From DAOTVC01 sp034437215 (GTDB lineage: Bacteria; Chloroflexota; Anaerolineae; B4-G1; SLSP01): a DNA stretch of 42,101 bases. The position numbers and the translations under genes are program-made. Below are positions 13,949-21,667 of this stretch, piece after piece. Where the stretch lies: NCBI GenBank assembly GCA_034437215.1, contig DAOTVC010000105.1, forward strand, positions 1-42,101, read 5' to 3'. Below the pieces are notes generated by a model. It searched no databases. It was not told the origin of the DNA and saw nothing but the letters and a program-made list of their open reading frames with translations. How positions within the stretch are numbered: the stretch's first letter is position 1; each line of letters starts with the position of its first letter.

Positions 13949-15067
13949 ATGATCAAGAAAGAGACCGAGATTCCCCAGCCGCATCCCAGCCCTGAGGAGT
14001 GGGAGCGGCTTTTCGATGCCACGGTGGCCTTCAAGGACGCCAAGCCGTGGGAGTGGATGTATGAACAGCAGATCTTCGGAGTCGAGGAACCCGAGACCGG
14101 CAGGATAGGCTTCTGCTCCGTCACCGGTACGTTGGGTGAGCACGTCGCTCTTATCGTCTACGAGGGGCTTGAAGGGCTAGGTCGCTATCTCCAATTCGTC
14201 GTCAACCACGAGAGAGGGGGCGGCTATCTGCAGCAGCGGGAGACGACCTTCAGCTTGTGGGAGGTCCCTCAACTGCAGGCCTCCTTCGAGGACCGAGACC
14301 TGCTCGACAAGATCGACTATCAGATCATCCGGGATGCCGGGTTGAGGTTCCGGGGGCACAACGCCTGGCCCCGGTTCCGCTACTATCAGCCCGGTCGAGT
14401 ACCCTGGTATCTCAACGCGCCACAGGTGCGCTTCCTTACCCTGATGTTGGAACAGACGCTGGTCGTTGCCGAGGAGGCGCAGGGCCCGGGCTTGCTGGCG
14501 CTCTCCCTGGGAGAGTTAGCGAGTGTGCTGCCCGCGACACCCGAGACTGTGACCCTGCCGGTACGCGTACAGGAGGAGGGCACGTGGGGGGTAGAGCTGC
14601 GCGAGCTGGAGCCGCGCTATGCCTGGTATACCTTCGAGGGGGACCTGACGCCCTTTGAGCGCGCCCGGCAGCGCTTAACCCAACAGGAGCGCGTGGTCCA
14701 GTTTCACGTCACCCTTATTCCGGGTATGAGTGTCTCCGAAGATGAGATTCCCCCTTACCTGACCTACCATATGCTTCTCGTGGACGCCGAGGTCGGTTTT
14801 ATCTACGGAAGCGACATGCTGCTCGCCCGTCCCAGTCTCTCCGCGATGCTGGCCGACGTGCCCCAACGCCTCCTGTCTCTCATGGAGAAGATCGACTTTC
14901 GCCCGGAGGAGGTACAGGTGGCCTCGGAACGTCTCTACAATCTGCTGGCCGTGCCCCTCAAGCAGATGGGGGTCACTCTGAACCTCTACTACGAACTACC
15001 GGCTCTGGAGGATGCCCTGCACGAGCTGGAGAACTGGATGGAGGGAAGGTTTCCTGAAGATCTTTGA
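13949..15067 (+). CDS. Conserved protein of unknown function (DUF7309/DUF6930-like)
   Basis: A 372-residue soluble protein without signal peptide or membrane segments. The N-terminal third (PSPEEWERLFDATVAFKD, then KPWEWMYE, GVEEPETGRIGFCSVTG, VYEGLEGLGRYL) resembles what I recall of DUF7309, and the middle to C-terminal part resembles DUF6930; neither has been tested. It starts at ATG 13949 behind GGGAGGAAG. The C-terminus overlaps the PHP-domain gene by 14-56 bases, depending on that gene's start, so the two are probably coupled. The acidic and aromatic composition gives no catalytic motif I recognise. Confidence 0.75.
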   Translation: MIKKETEIPQPHPSPEEWERLFDATVAFKDAKPWEWMYEQQIFGVEEPETGRIGFCSVTGTLGEHVALIVYEGLEGLGRYLQFVVNHERGGGYLQQRETTFSLWEVPQLQASFEDRDLLDKIDYQIIRDAGLRFRGHNAWPRFRYYQPGRVPWYLNAPQVRFLTLMLEQTLVVAEEAQGPGLLALSLGELASVLPATPETVTLPVRVQEEGTWGVELRELEPRYAWYTFEGDLTPFERARQRLTQQERVVQFHVTLIPGMSVSEDEIPPYLTYHMLLVDAEVGFIYGSDMLLARPSLSAMLADVPQRLLSLMEKIDFRPEEVQVASERLYNLLAVPLKQMGVTLNLYYELPALEDALHELENWMEGRFPEDL

Positions 15068-15854
15068 TCTCCACGTGCACTCGGACCACTCCTCCGACTG
15101 CGATGTTCCCATGTCAACGATGGCGGAAGCCGCCTTCCGGCAGGGGTTGGCGGGGCTCGCCTTCACCGAGCACGTCGAGTGGATACCCGAGGACGGGGCG
15201 ACGGGCTATCTGCGGCCCACCGCCTACTTCGCCGAGCTGGAGACGCTGCGCGTCCACTACGGCAACCGCTTCTGGCTGCTCGCCGGCGCCGAGGTGGGCA
15301 ACTCCCACGACTATTCGGAGGAGGCCCGGGGCTTCCTCGACGCCTGGCCCTGGGACTACGTCCTGGGCTCCGTCCATTGGGCCGGCGACCTGCCGGGGTG
15401 GGAGCCCGTCGCCTTCGAGGCGGGGCTCGACCGCGCCGTCGCGCGCTACTTCCAGGAGCTGGCGCTGCTGGCGGAGCAGGGGGAGTACGATGTCCTGGCC
15501 CACTTCGACCTCGTCCGGCGGGACGCGTGGAGCGTTCTCGGGCAGCGGTTGGATCTGACCCCCTACAGAGATCTCATCCGTACGGCTCTGCGCGCTGTCG
15601 TCGAGCGAGGTAAGGGGTTAGAGATCAATACCTCGGCGCTGGGCCAGGGGCTCGAGGAGCCGCTGCCCGGATTGGAGGTCCTGCGCTGGTACCGGGAGCT
15701 GGGGGGTGAGATCCTCGTCTTCGGCTCCGATGCCCACCGTCCGGAGCAGCTGGCTTCCCGCTTCGATCAGGCCCGGTCGGTGGCCCTGGCGGCCGGCTTC
15801 GAGCGCCTGGCCCGTTTCCAGCGGCGGCGGGTGGTGAACTGGATTCCTTTGTGA
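15012..15854 (+). CDS. PHP-domain phosphatase, HisJ-like histidinol-phosphatase
   Basis: A PHP-fold metal-dependent phosphoesterase. The motifs appear in family order: FDLHVHSDHSSD, FTEHVE, EVGN with YSEEARGFL, GSVHW, AHFDLVRR and the last metal ligand set GSDAH. HisJ enzymes dephosphorylate L-histidinol phosphate in histidine synthesis, and HisJ is the closest group. No other his gene is here, so another phosphoester substrate is possible. The outermost ATG (15012) adds 14 residues that lack family support and has GGAGG abutting it with no spacer. CTG at 15054, behind GGAGGGAAGG with a good spacer, would begin right at KIFDLHVH and may be the real start (266 residues). Confidence 0.85.
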   Translation: MPCTSWRTGWREGFLKIFDLHVHSDHSSDCDVPMSTMAEAAFRQGLAGLAFTEHVEWIPEDGATGYLRPTAYFAELETLRVHYGNRFWLLAGAEVGNSHDYSEEARGFLDAWPWDYVLGSVHWAGDLPGWEPVAFEAGLDRAVARYFQELALLAEQGEYDVLAHFDLVRRDAWSVLGQRLDLTPYRDLIRTALRAVVERGKGLEINTSALGQGLEEPLPGLEVLRWYRELGGEILVFGSDAHRPEQLASRFDQARSVALAAGFERLARFQRRRVVNWIPL

Positions 15855-15867
15855 GGTGGTATTGACC

Positions 15868-16005
15868 ATGCAACGGGTAGAACCCTTACTCCTGGCGCTG
15901 GAGGATATCGATCCGCGCCTGGCGCACGTGGAGCGCGCCTGCTACCGTACGCCTTCTCTTCAGGAACGGCTGTCGCCGGCCGAGGCGCTGAAAGGGTCGG
16001 CATGA
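15868..16005 (+). CDS. Small 45-residue ORF coupled to the glycosyltransferase
   Basis: An ORF of 45 codons plus stop (ATG 15868, TGA 16003-16005). It begins MQRVEPLLLALEDI and ends SPAEALKGSA. A ribosome site, GAGGTGG, overlaps the stop of the PHP gene seven to eight bases upstream, and the stop overlaps the glycosyltransferase ATG as ATGA, so translation would be coupled on both sides. Codons are GC3-rich (about three quarters end in G or C), like the neighbours. No membrane segment is present; one Cys (residue 25). I do not recognise the family. It may be a real small protein or a translated leader for the glycosyltransferase. Confidence 0.5.
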   Translation: MQRVEPLLLALEDIDPRLAHVERACYRTPSLQERLSPAEALKGSA

Positions 16006-16739
16006 ACGCGCACCCTTTCTTGACCATCGTCGTCCCTGCTTACAACGAGGCCCATCGTCTACCCCACACCCTCCAGCGGGTCATGGACTTCGTCGCGTCA
16101 CGTCCCGAGTGGTTGGACGTCCTCGTCGTCAACAACAACAGCCGCGACGACACCCGGGCCATCGCCGAGCGCTTCGCTGCCGCCCATCCCCGGCTGAGGG
16201 TCGTCGATCAGCCGGTGCAGGGGAAGGGGGCGGCGGTGCGGAAGGGTATCTTCGAAGCGCAGGGGCAGTACGTTTTCATCTGCGACGCCGACCTGGCGAT
16301 GCCCATCGAGGAGCTGCCCCGCTTCTACCCGGAGACCCTCGGCACCGACTACGACATCGCCATCGGTTCGCGGGAGGCGCCCGGTGCCCGACGCTACAAC
16401 GAGCCCTGGTACCGCCACTTGATGGGCCGGGTCTTCAACTTCATCGTGCGCACCCTCGCCGTCCCCGCCGTACAGGATACGCAGTGCGGCTTCAAGGCCT
16501 TCCGTCGTGAGAGCGCGCTCCCGCTCTTCGAAGCGCAGACCATCGACGGCTTCGCCTTCGACGTCGAGATCCTCGCCATCGCCCGGCGCTGGGGCTACGA
16601 CGTGATCGAAGTGGGCATTCCCTGGTACTACGGCACGGGGGGCAGCGTGAACCCGGTCCGCGACTCCCTGCGTATGTTTCGCGAGGTGCTCCGTATCCGC
16701 CGTAACGTAGAGGCAGGTTACTACGACAGATCGCTGTGA
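16002..16739 (+). CDS. Dolichyl-phosphate sugar synthase-like GT2 glycosyltransferase
   Basis: A 245-residue family 2 glycosyltransferase of the ALG5/DPM1 type that moves glucose or mannose from a nucleotide donor to a polyprenyl phosphate. Features are TIVVPAYNEAHRLPHTL, VVNNNSRDDT, the KGAAVRKG loop, the metal site ICDADLAMP, GSREAPGARR and the very characteristic QDTQCGFKAFRRE segment, followed by GFAFDVEIL. There is no C-terminal membrane domain, as in ALG5-like soluble or peripheral forms. The ATG at 16002 overlaps the stop of the 45-residue ORF. It probably supplies lipid-linked sugar for surface glycans or glycoproteins. Confidence 0.9.
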   Translation: MNAHPFLTIVVPAYNEAHRLPHTLQRVMDFVASRPEWLDVLVVNNNSRDDTRAIAERFAAAHPRLRVVDQPVQGKGAAVRKGIFEAQGQYVFICDADLAMPIEELPRFYPETLGTDYDIAIGSREAPGARRYNEPWYRHLMGRVFNFIVRTLAVPAVQDTQCGFKAFRRESALPLFEAQTIDGFAFDVEILAIARRWGYDVIEVGIPWYYGTGGSVNPVRDSLRMFREVLRIRRNVEAGYYDRSL

Positions 16740-16776
16740 CCGGAGCTTCCTCCCCTTCTCTCGGTTATCGTGTCAC

Positions 16777-16805
16777 TTGTCCGCGTCATCTCTCCCTGTT
16801 AGAGT
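16777..16805 (+). promoter_or_regulatory. Probable pckA promoter
   Basis: TTGTCC (16777-16782), 17-base spacer, TAGAGT (16800-16805). Each box matches the consensus at four of six positions. Transcription would start near 16812, leaving a very short leader with the AGGAGG site at 16815-16820. Confidence 0.4.
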
Positions 16806-16825
16806 GAAAGCATCAGGAGGTGTTT

Positions 16826-18403
16826 ATGGCTGAAATCTTTACCCGACCGCTCAACGCCCGCGAAATTGTGAAGAACCCGCCCTGGGAGGACCTGCGCGCC
16901 TGGGCGCGTGTGGAGGAGACCACCACCCTCCGCGGCTCCCCGCGCTACATCACCCGCATTCGCAGCCGTTCGGCGAAGTTCACCGACGTCGTCTTCGGGG
17001 AGCCCGACGAGGAGCAGCGCCGCTGGCTGGAGCAGATCCAGGCCTTCTTCCCCACCGAGCGCTTGATTCAGATGGATCGCATGCTGGGGGACAACCCCGA
17101 CTTCCGGCTCCACTGTCGCTTCTACGTCCCCATCGACTTCGCGCGGTTGGCCTACATGTGGGGCCAGACCCTCTTCGACGCGCCGCCCAAGTACGCGGAG
17201 CGGGAGCGCGCCGACATGACCACGGTGATGGTCCCCAAGTGGCGGGACAAGGTGATGGAGCGCCGCGTCCTCGTCGATCCCACCACCTTCACCACCTACG
17301 TGCTGGGCAGCGACTACATGGGGGAGGTGAAGAAGTCCTTCCTCCGCCTGGCGATGTACTGGACGAAGCAGCGGGGCGGGCTGGGCCTGCACGCGGGCTC
17401 CAAGATCATCCGCGTTCGCGACGTGGAGGAGGCGCTGGTGGAGAAGGGGGCCATCTTCTTTGGCCTCAGCGGCACCGGCAAGACGACGCTCACCTGCCAC
17501 CACCACTTCCTCGACGGCGAGGAGGGGGTCTCCATCCGGCAGGACGACGTCGTGATGATGCAGCCCGACGCCTCCTGCTACGGCACCGAGGACAACTTCT
17601 TCATCAAGACCGAGGGGCTGGAGCCGAAGGGGCAACCGCTCCTCTACGGCGCGGCGAACTCGCCCCGGGCCATGCTGGAGAACGTCTGGGTGGACCCCGA
17701 CGGCACCCCCGACTTCCTCAACTACACCATCGGCAAGAACGGGCGCGCCATCGTCTTCCGCTCTGACATGGACTACACTGACGCGTCCATCGATCTCCCC
17801 AAGGCGGACCTCGTCGTCTTCATCACCCGGCGGGAGGACATCGTGCCCCCCGTGGTGAAGCTGCTCCCCGAGCAGGGCGCAGCCTTCTTTATGCTGGGCG
17901 AGTCCATCGAAACGGCGGCGGGCGATCCGGCGCGTGCCGGGCAGCCCGTCCACAGCGTGGGCACCAACCCCTTCATCATCGGCCCTCCCGCCGAGGAGGG
18001 GAACATCTTCCTGGAGCTGCTGCAGGCCAATCCGGGGGTCCAGGTCTTCCTACTCAACACAGGGCGGATCGGGACCCGGGGCGTCGACCGGCAGGAGCGG
18101 AAGGAGGTCGACGGCTCCCTGCAGGGCGCGAAGATCGGCGTGCTCGACTCGACGGCGATCATCAAGCAGATCGCGCGCGGCGGCATCGAGTGGCGGGAGG
18201 ACCCTGATTGGGGCTACCAGGTCGCTACGGCGGTGGCGGGCATCCCCGACTTCGCCGAACGCCTCGATCCCCACCGCTACTACACCGAGGAGGAGTACGC
18301 GGAGCTGACGCGGCTGCTCAAGGAGGATCGCCGGGCCTGGCTGGAGAAGTTCCCCGAGCTCGACCCCGTGATTCCCGCCTCCCTGGGGTTCTCGGAGGAC
18401 TGA
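16826..18403 (+). CDS. pckA: Phosphoenolpyruvate carboxykinase (ATP)
   Basis: A 525-residue enzyme that converts oxaloacetate and ATP to PEP, CO2 and ADP, the first step of gluconeogenesis; it may run in reverse for CO2 fixation. The kinase-1a P-loop is GLSGTGKT (213-220), followed by the metal/Mg motif QDDVVMMQPD. The substrate-binding GSDYMGEVKKS lies upstream (compare Y-x-GE-x-KK in the family), and GTNPFIIGP lies in the C-terminal lobe. The GTP-type signature is absent. Length fits the ATP type (about 525-540). ATG 16826 is chosen because AGGAGG (16815-16820) lies five bases upstream; a GTG at 16820 would sit inside it. It is monocistronic, with a hairpin beyond the end. Confidence 0.95.
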   Translation: MAEIFTRPLNAREIVKNPPWEDLRAWARVEETTTLRGSPRYITRIRSRSAKFTDVVFGEPDEEQRRWLEQIQAFFPTERLIQMDRMLGDNPDFRLHCRFYVPIDFARLAYMWGQTLFDAPPKYAERERADMTTVMVPKWRDKVMERRVLVDPTTFTTYVLGSDYMGEVKKSFLRLAMYWTKQRGGLGLHAGSKIIRVRDVEEALVEKGAIFFGLSGTGKTTLTCHHHFLDGEEGVSIRQDDVVMMQPDASCYGTEDNFFIKTEGLEPKGQPLLYGAANSPRAMLENVWVDPDGTPDFLNYTIGKNGRAIVFRSDMDYTDASIDLPKADLVVFITRREDIVPPVVKLLPEQGAAFFMLGESIETAAGDPARAGQPVHSVGTNPFIIGPPAEEGNIFLELLQANPGVQVFLLNTGRIGTRGVDRQERKEVDGSLQGAKIGVLDSTAIIKQIARGGIEWREDPDWGYQVATAVAGIPDFAERLDPHRYYTEEEYAELTRLLKEDRRAWLEKFPELDPVIPASLGFSED

Positions 18404-18526
18404 AGTCCCTCACCGAGGCGCGCTGCGCCCTGGGTAGGAACGTCCCCGCCAGCGCGGTCTTGGCCATACTCACCCGGTTCAGCAAGGTGTGAGGTCAGGT
18501 CGATAACGTATTAACAAGTCTGCTGA

Positions 18527-18558
18527 AGGCCCCAGGCGCTCATCGGCAGCTGGGGCCT
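18527..18558. terminator. Hairpin between convergent pckA and GMC oxidoreductase genes
   Basis: AGGCCCCAG (18527-18535) and CTGGGGCCT (18550-18558) form a perfect 9-bp stem around 14 bases. No U run follows on either strand, so it may act as a weak bidirectional or mRNA-end-protecting hairpin. The rest of the gap (18404-18566) shows no gene. Confidence 0.5.
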
Positions 18559-18566
18559 CGTCGCAT

Positions 18567-19847
18567 CTATCCCGTCAATATCTTGGCCAGCCGCTTCGCC
18601 AGGGCGACGAGAGTGACGATGGGGGGCGCGCCCGGAGCCGCCGGCAGAACGCTGGCGTCGCAGACGAAGAGGCCCGGCACCCGGGTCTGCAGGTCGCTGC
18701 CCACCACCCGCCCCACGGCGGCGGTACCGCCCGGGTGGGCGCCCGCGGGCTTGGTCTGGGTCAGGCTACGCTCGTCAACCCCGGCCTCGACGAGGATCTC
18801 GCGGGCGATGGCGGCCCCGCGCTCCAACTTGCGGGCGTCGGCCTCCGTCACCGCCTTCGAGACGCTGCCGTCGGGATGGACGCGGCCCGAGGCCTCGTCG
18901 ACAATCTTGACCATCAGCCCCAGGAGACGCCGGGTGGGCAGCGCGTAGCCCTGCGGCCCGATCTCCAGGAAGCGCACCCGCCGGGGGTGGCTGACGTAGG
19001 GGGAGAGGAGGAAGCCCTCCTCCGCATGGAACTCCCGGTTGACGAGGGCCATCTGCGGCTCGTTGATCTGGTTGAGCCCCTGGGTCACCCCGTAGACGTT
19101 GATCATCAGATCGATGAAGAGGCCCTCGCCCGCCTCCACCCCCGAGTTCTGCAAGACCACGGGGGTGCTCAGCCCGCCGGCGGCCAGGATGACGGCATCG
19201 GCCTGCAGCTCCAGCGCCCCCTCCGGCCCTAGGGCCTCCACCCCGCGGGCTTTTTCCCCTTCGACGAGGACCCTGCGGACCTGCGCGCCGTACCGCACCT
19301 CGCCCCCTTGAGCCTGGGCCTCCTGCAGGTAGCGCTCGGAGGTCCAGCGGGCGCCCGTGCGGCAGCCCAGCACGCAGTTTCCGCAGCGGATGCACTTTGC
19401 GGCATCGATAAACTTGGGCATGGGATCCATCCGGTAGCCCAGGGTGTGCGCGGCCTGCCTGAGGGCGCGGGAGCCCTCGGAGAGGAGCGCCTCGTCGATG
19501 GGCGCGATCTGCAATTCCGCGGTCACCTCTGCCAGCTCTTCGTCAAGAGCGATGCCCAGGTCCGCCAATTCGTCGATCAGCGCCGGGACGCCGTTGCCGC
19601 AGGAGACGAGGGTCGAACCGCCTGCCGCAAAGGCCCGCCAGAGGGTGACCCCCTCCACGGAGTGTTTGGGGATCTGGGTGATCTTGTTGCAGTCGTAGCA
19701 GCGCACGCCATCTCTGTAGGTGCCCAGAGAGCTCTCGGGCGTCCCCTGCTCCACGACCAGCACCCGGCGTCCTCTACGGCTCAGCTCCCGGGCCAGCGTC
19801 GCTCCGCCCGCTCCCGCTCCCACGATCAAGAACTCGTGCTTCGACAT
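18567..19847 (-). CDS. GMC-type FAD oxidoreductase with four-cysteine cluster motif
   Basis: A 426-residue flavoprotein. The N-terminal FAD-binding motif is VGAGAGGATLARELSRRG with VLVVEQG (10-35). The C-terminal GMC-like end has GAHPGGTAAVGRVV, then VCDASVLPAAPGAPPIVTL. Between them is KCIRCGNCVLGC (Cys152, 155, 158, 162), a C-x2-C-x2-C-x3-C pattern as in [4Fe-4S] ferredoxins, and an earlier CYDC pair (50, 53). Other GMC proteins of anaerobes carry such a cluster; here cluster binding is inferred. The electron donor or acceptor and the alcohol/hydride substrate are unknown. ATG 19847 follows AAAGGAG. It is monocistronic with a leader of about 170 bases. Confidence 0.85.
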   Translation of the reverse strand: MSKHEFLIVGAGAGGATLARELSRRGRRVLVVEQGTPESSLGTYRDGVRCYDCNKITQIPKHSVEGVTLWRAFAAGGSTLVSCGNGVPALIDELADLGIALDEELAEVTAELQIAPIDEALLSEGSRALRQAAHTLGYRMDPMPKFIDAAKCIRCGNCVLGCRTGARWTSERYLQEAQAQGGEVRYGAQVRRVLVEGEKARGVEALGPEGALELQADAVILAAGGLSTPVVLQNSGVEAGEGLFIDLMINVYGVTQGLNQINEPQMALVNREFHAEEGFLLSPYVSHPRRVRFLEIGPQGYALPTRRLLGLMVKIVDEASGRVHPDGSVSKAVTEADARKLERGAAIAREILVEAGVDERSLTQTKPAGAHPGGTAAVGRVVGSDLQTRVPGLFVCDASVLPAAPGAPPIVTLVALAKRLAKILTG

Positions 19848-20309
19848 AGCTCTGCTCCTTTGCCCGGCAGGGCGTCAGCTGGGTCACTTTCACCGCTTCG
19901 ATGGGGCCCGTGGAGAGGGGGGCGGGGATGGTTACGGCGACTTCGATACCAGTAGCCCCCGGTTGGCTTTCAGAAGCTCTGATCAACAGCCCCGGGGCGA
20001 GCGTGGACGGCTTCTGGCTCCATTATAGCATAGAGCAAGAGTGCTACTGAGGTTCCACGGACAAGGGGCAGGGCGATCGCACTTAGAAAACTTTCCCCAT
20101 CGCGTGACCTGGTGCGCCGCTGAAGCGGTGTTTTCAGCAGGGGTTTTTGTGACAGGGTAAATTCCCGTCACAAAGATCTACTTTTATCCCCGGCCTTTCG
20201 GCCGTATTTCTGCGACCAGAGGTCAAATGCGATAGTCCTAGACAAGAGGTAACCACCATCCGGGATCTGCTGCCGGGTGGGCAGGGGCTTCGCAGAAGGG
20301 CGAGTCCGG
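19848..20309. other. Gap upstream of the GMC gene with promoter and several hairpins
   Basis: This 462-base gap between two minus-strand genes contains no convincing ORF. It holds the GMC promoter and three dyads. TTTGTGAC (20146-20153) pairs with GTCACAAA (20167-20174), with GGG/CCC stacking inside after a bulged A. CGGCC (20191-20195) pairs with GGCCG (20200-20204), which on the minus strand closes a GAAA tetraloop. CCACC..CCGG near 20252-20262 pairs with CCGGGTGG near 20273-20280 with a two-base bulge. No poly-U tracts mark them as terminators. Together they could be a structured non-coding RNA, but I do not recognise a class. Confidence 0.4.
20022..20030 (-). promoter_or_regulatory. Extended -10 promoter for the GMC oxidoreductase
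   Basis: On the minus strand, TGC-TATAAT (20030-20022) is a perfect extended -10. No good -35 is seen, as expected for extended -10 promoters. The leader before ATG 19847 is about 170 bases. Confidence 0.5.
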
Positions 20310-21548
20310 CTAGAAGTCCCAGTCCAGCCTGGGGAGCGGGAGCCGCAGTGCCTGCTCCAGGGCCTGCAGGAGTTCGGGTGGACCGGAGAGCTCGTCGCTT
20401 ACGGCAAGGCTGGTAGCGGGAAGGACGCCGAACCAGAGGCGGGAGAAGGCGCCGACCGTGGCCTGGAGGGTCGGGAGCGTTCTCTCCTGGCCCGGCTCGG
20501 CCCCCGAGTTGGCGCCCAGTGTCACGACGTAGTTACCGCTGAGCCCCTGCCACTCCGTGGAGCCGTCGAGGTAGCGCTCGATGGGGTCGTCGAGCTCGAG
20601 GTTGAAGCGCAACTCCTCGCCGGGCAGGTGAGTCCTCTCCAGGCAGCCCTGCAGATCGCAGATCCGTATCTGCCAGTAGGCCGCGCCGTTGACACGGTTC
20701 TCGTACTTCGACTTCTCCGTGAGCTGGCGGAAGCGGAAGGGCTGTGCGAGAAAGTCCTGCAGCTGCACGCCGGGCGGCTCGCGCATGGAGATCTTGCGTA
20801 CCTGGTCGCCCAGGTTGCGAACCAAGCCCAGTAGCTCCACGAACTGCTCGAGGGTCTCGAAGGCCTGCCACCAGACATCATAGGGTCCGCTCTCACTGTT
20901 GCCGTTATTGAACCAGAGGTGGTGGGTCAGCGCGCCCCTGGGGCCGTCGTAGTAGCCCAGACCGAAGCCATCCTTCGTCCAGATCATCTCCGCCTCGGTC
21001 ATGATGGGCGAGGTGAGGTTGATGGCCCCGTGGGGACGGCGCCGGGAGAGGCGATTGCGGTGAACGCTCTGGGCATCCTCCACCGTGATGCGCCGCGGGA
21101 TGCGGGGCTCGACGTCCACCTGGAGCTGTGCAGGATCGAAGCTCGTCCAGTGCTCGTAGGGCCCCGTGCCGAAGCCCAATTGGTTGTAGAAGCCCTGCTC
21201 GAACATCCCGAGAACCGAGACCGCCGCTCCCGCCGCAGCATCCTCGGCGATGAGGCGGGCGGTCAGCCTCCCTGCCAGCCCCTGTCTGCGGGCGACACGG
21301 CTCGTGGTGACGGCGCTCACGCCCGCCAGGTTGAGCTCCTCTTCCAGATAGCGCAGGGTGCCGGGGGACGAGAGGACCATGGACTCTGCGGCACCCTCCA
21401 CCTCTGCCACCAGTGCCCGACCCTCCGCGACGAAGCGATCTACCGCCTCCATCTTCTTCTCGTCGTCTTCCAGCCAACCGACCTCCAACCAGATGCGCTG
21501 CACGGCCTCGCGGTCGCGTTCGGCATCGTAAGGGCGCAGTTTAACCAT
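20310..21548 (-). CDS. Eis-like GNAT N-acetyltransferase
   Basis: A 412-residue protein of the tripartite Eis group. The N-terminal GNAT domain has the acetyl-CoA loop VTTSRVARRQGLAGRL (80-95, with RRQGLAG as Q/RxxGxG/A) and FYNQLGFG. A second GNAT-like domain and a C-terminal sterol-carrier-like domain (DLQGCLERTHLPGEELRFNLELDD...) follow. The chain ends in Asp-Phe; in Eis enzymes the C-terminal carboxylate reaches the active site, so the terminal Phe is consistent. Eis proteins acetylate amines, including aminoglycosides and protein lysines, at multiple sites. Length (about 400) fits. The start is ATG 21548, behind GAGGAGGGAG. The biological substrate is unknown. Confidence 0.85.
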   Translation of the reverse strand: MVKLRPYDAERDREAVQRIWLEVGWLEDDEKKMEAVDRFVAEGRALVAEVEGAAESMVLSSPGTLRYLEEELNLAGVSAVTTSRVARRQGLAGRLTARLIAEDAAAGAAVSVLGMFEQGFYNQLGFGTGPYEHWTSFDPAQLQVDVEPRIPRRITVEDAQSVHRNRLSRRRPHGAINLTSPIMTEAEMIWTKDGFGLGYYDGPRGALTHHLWFNNGNSESGPYDVWWQAFETLEQFVELLGLVRNLGDQVRKISMREPPGVQLQDFLAQPFRFRQLTEKSKYENRVNGAAYWQIRICDLQGCLERTHLPGEELRFNLELDDPIERYLDGSTEWQGLSGNYVVTLGANSGAEPGQERTLPTLQATVGAFSRLWFGVLPATSLAVSDELSGPPELLQALEQALRLPLPRLDWDF

Positions 21549-21626
21549 CTATGTCTCCCTCCTCAATCTTCCCTCCACTCTGTCTGCCAGGGTGCGGGAT
21601 AGAGTGCTTGGATAGGACCAACAAAG

Positions 21627-21652
21627 GACCCGGAGCGACAAAGCTCCGGGTC
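21627..21652 (-). terminator. Intrinsic terminator after the HhH gene
   Basis: GACCCGGAGC (21627-21636) and GCTCCGGGTC (21643-21652) form a perfect 10-bp stem with a 6-base loop. On the minus strand the stem is followed by CTTTGTTGG, a broken U tract. It lies 15 bases after the HhH gene stop and before the Eis-like gene, separating the two. Confidence 0.65.
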
Positions 21653-21667
21653 GGTGTGGCAGGAGCG

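Noticed and set aside
19774..19986. Open frame of 70 codons overlapping the GMC gene start on the same strand
   Set aside because: It needs a TTG start without a ribosome site and overlaps the well-supported GMC start. It has no recognisable motif.
20146..20174. CRP/FNR-like operator (TGTGAC..GTCACA)
   Set aside because: The half-sites are spaced by 13-15 bases, far more than a CRP-family site allows; a hairpin is the better description.
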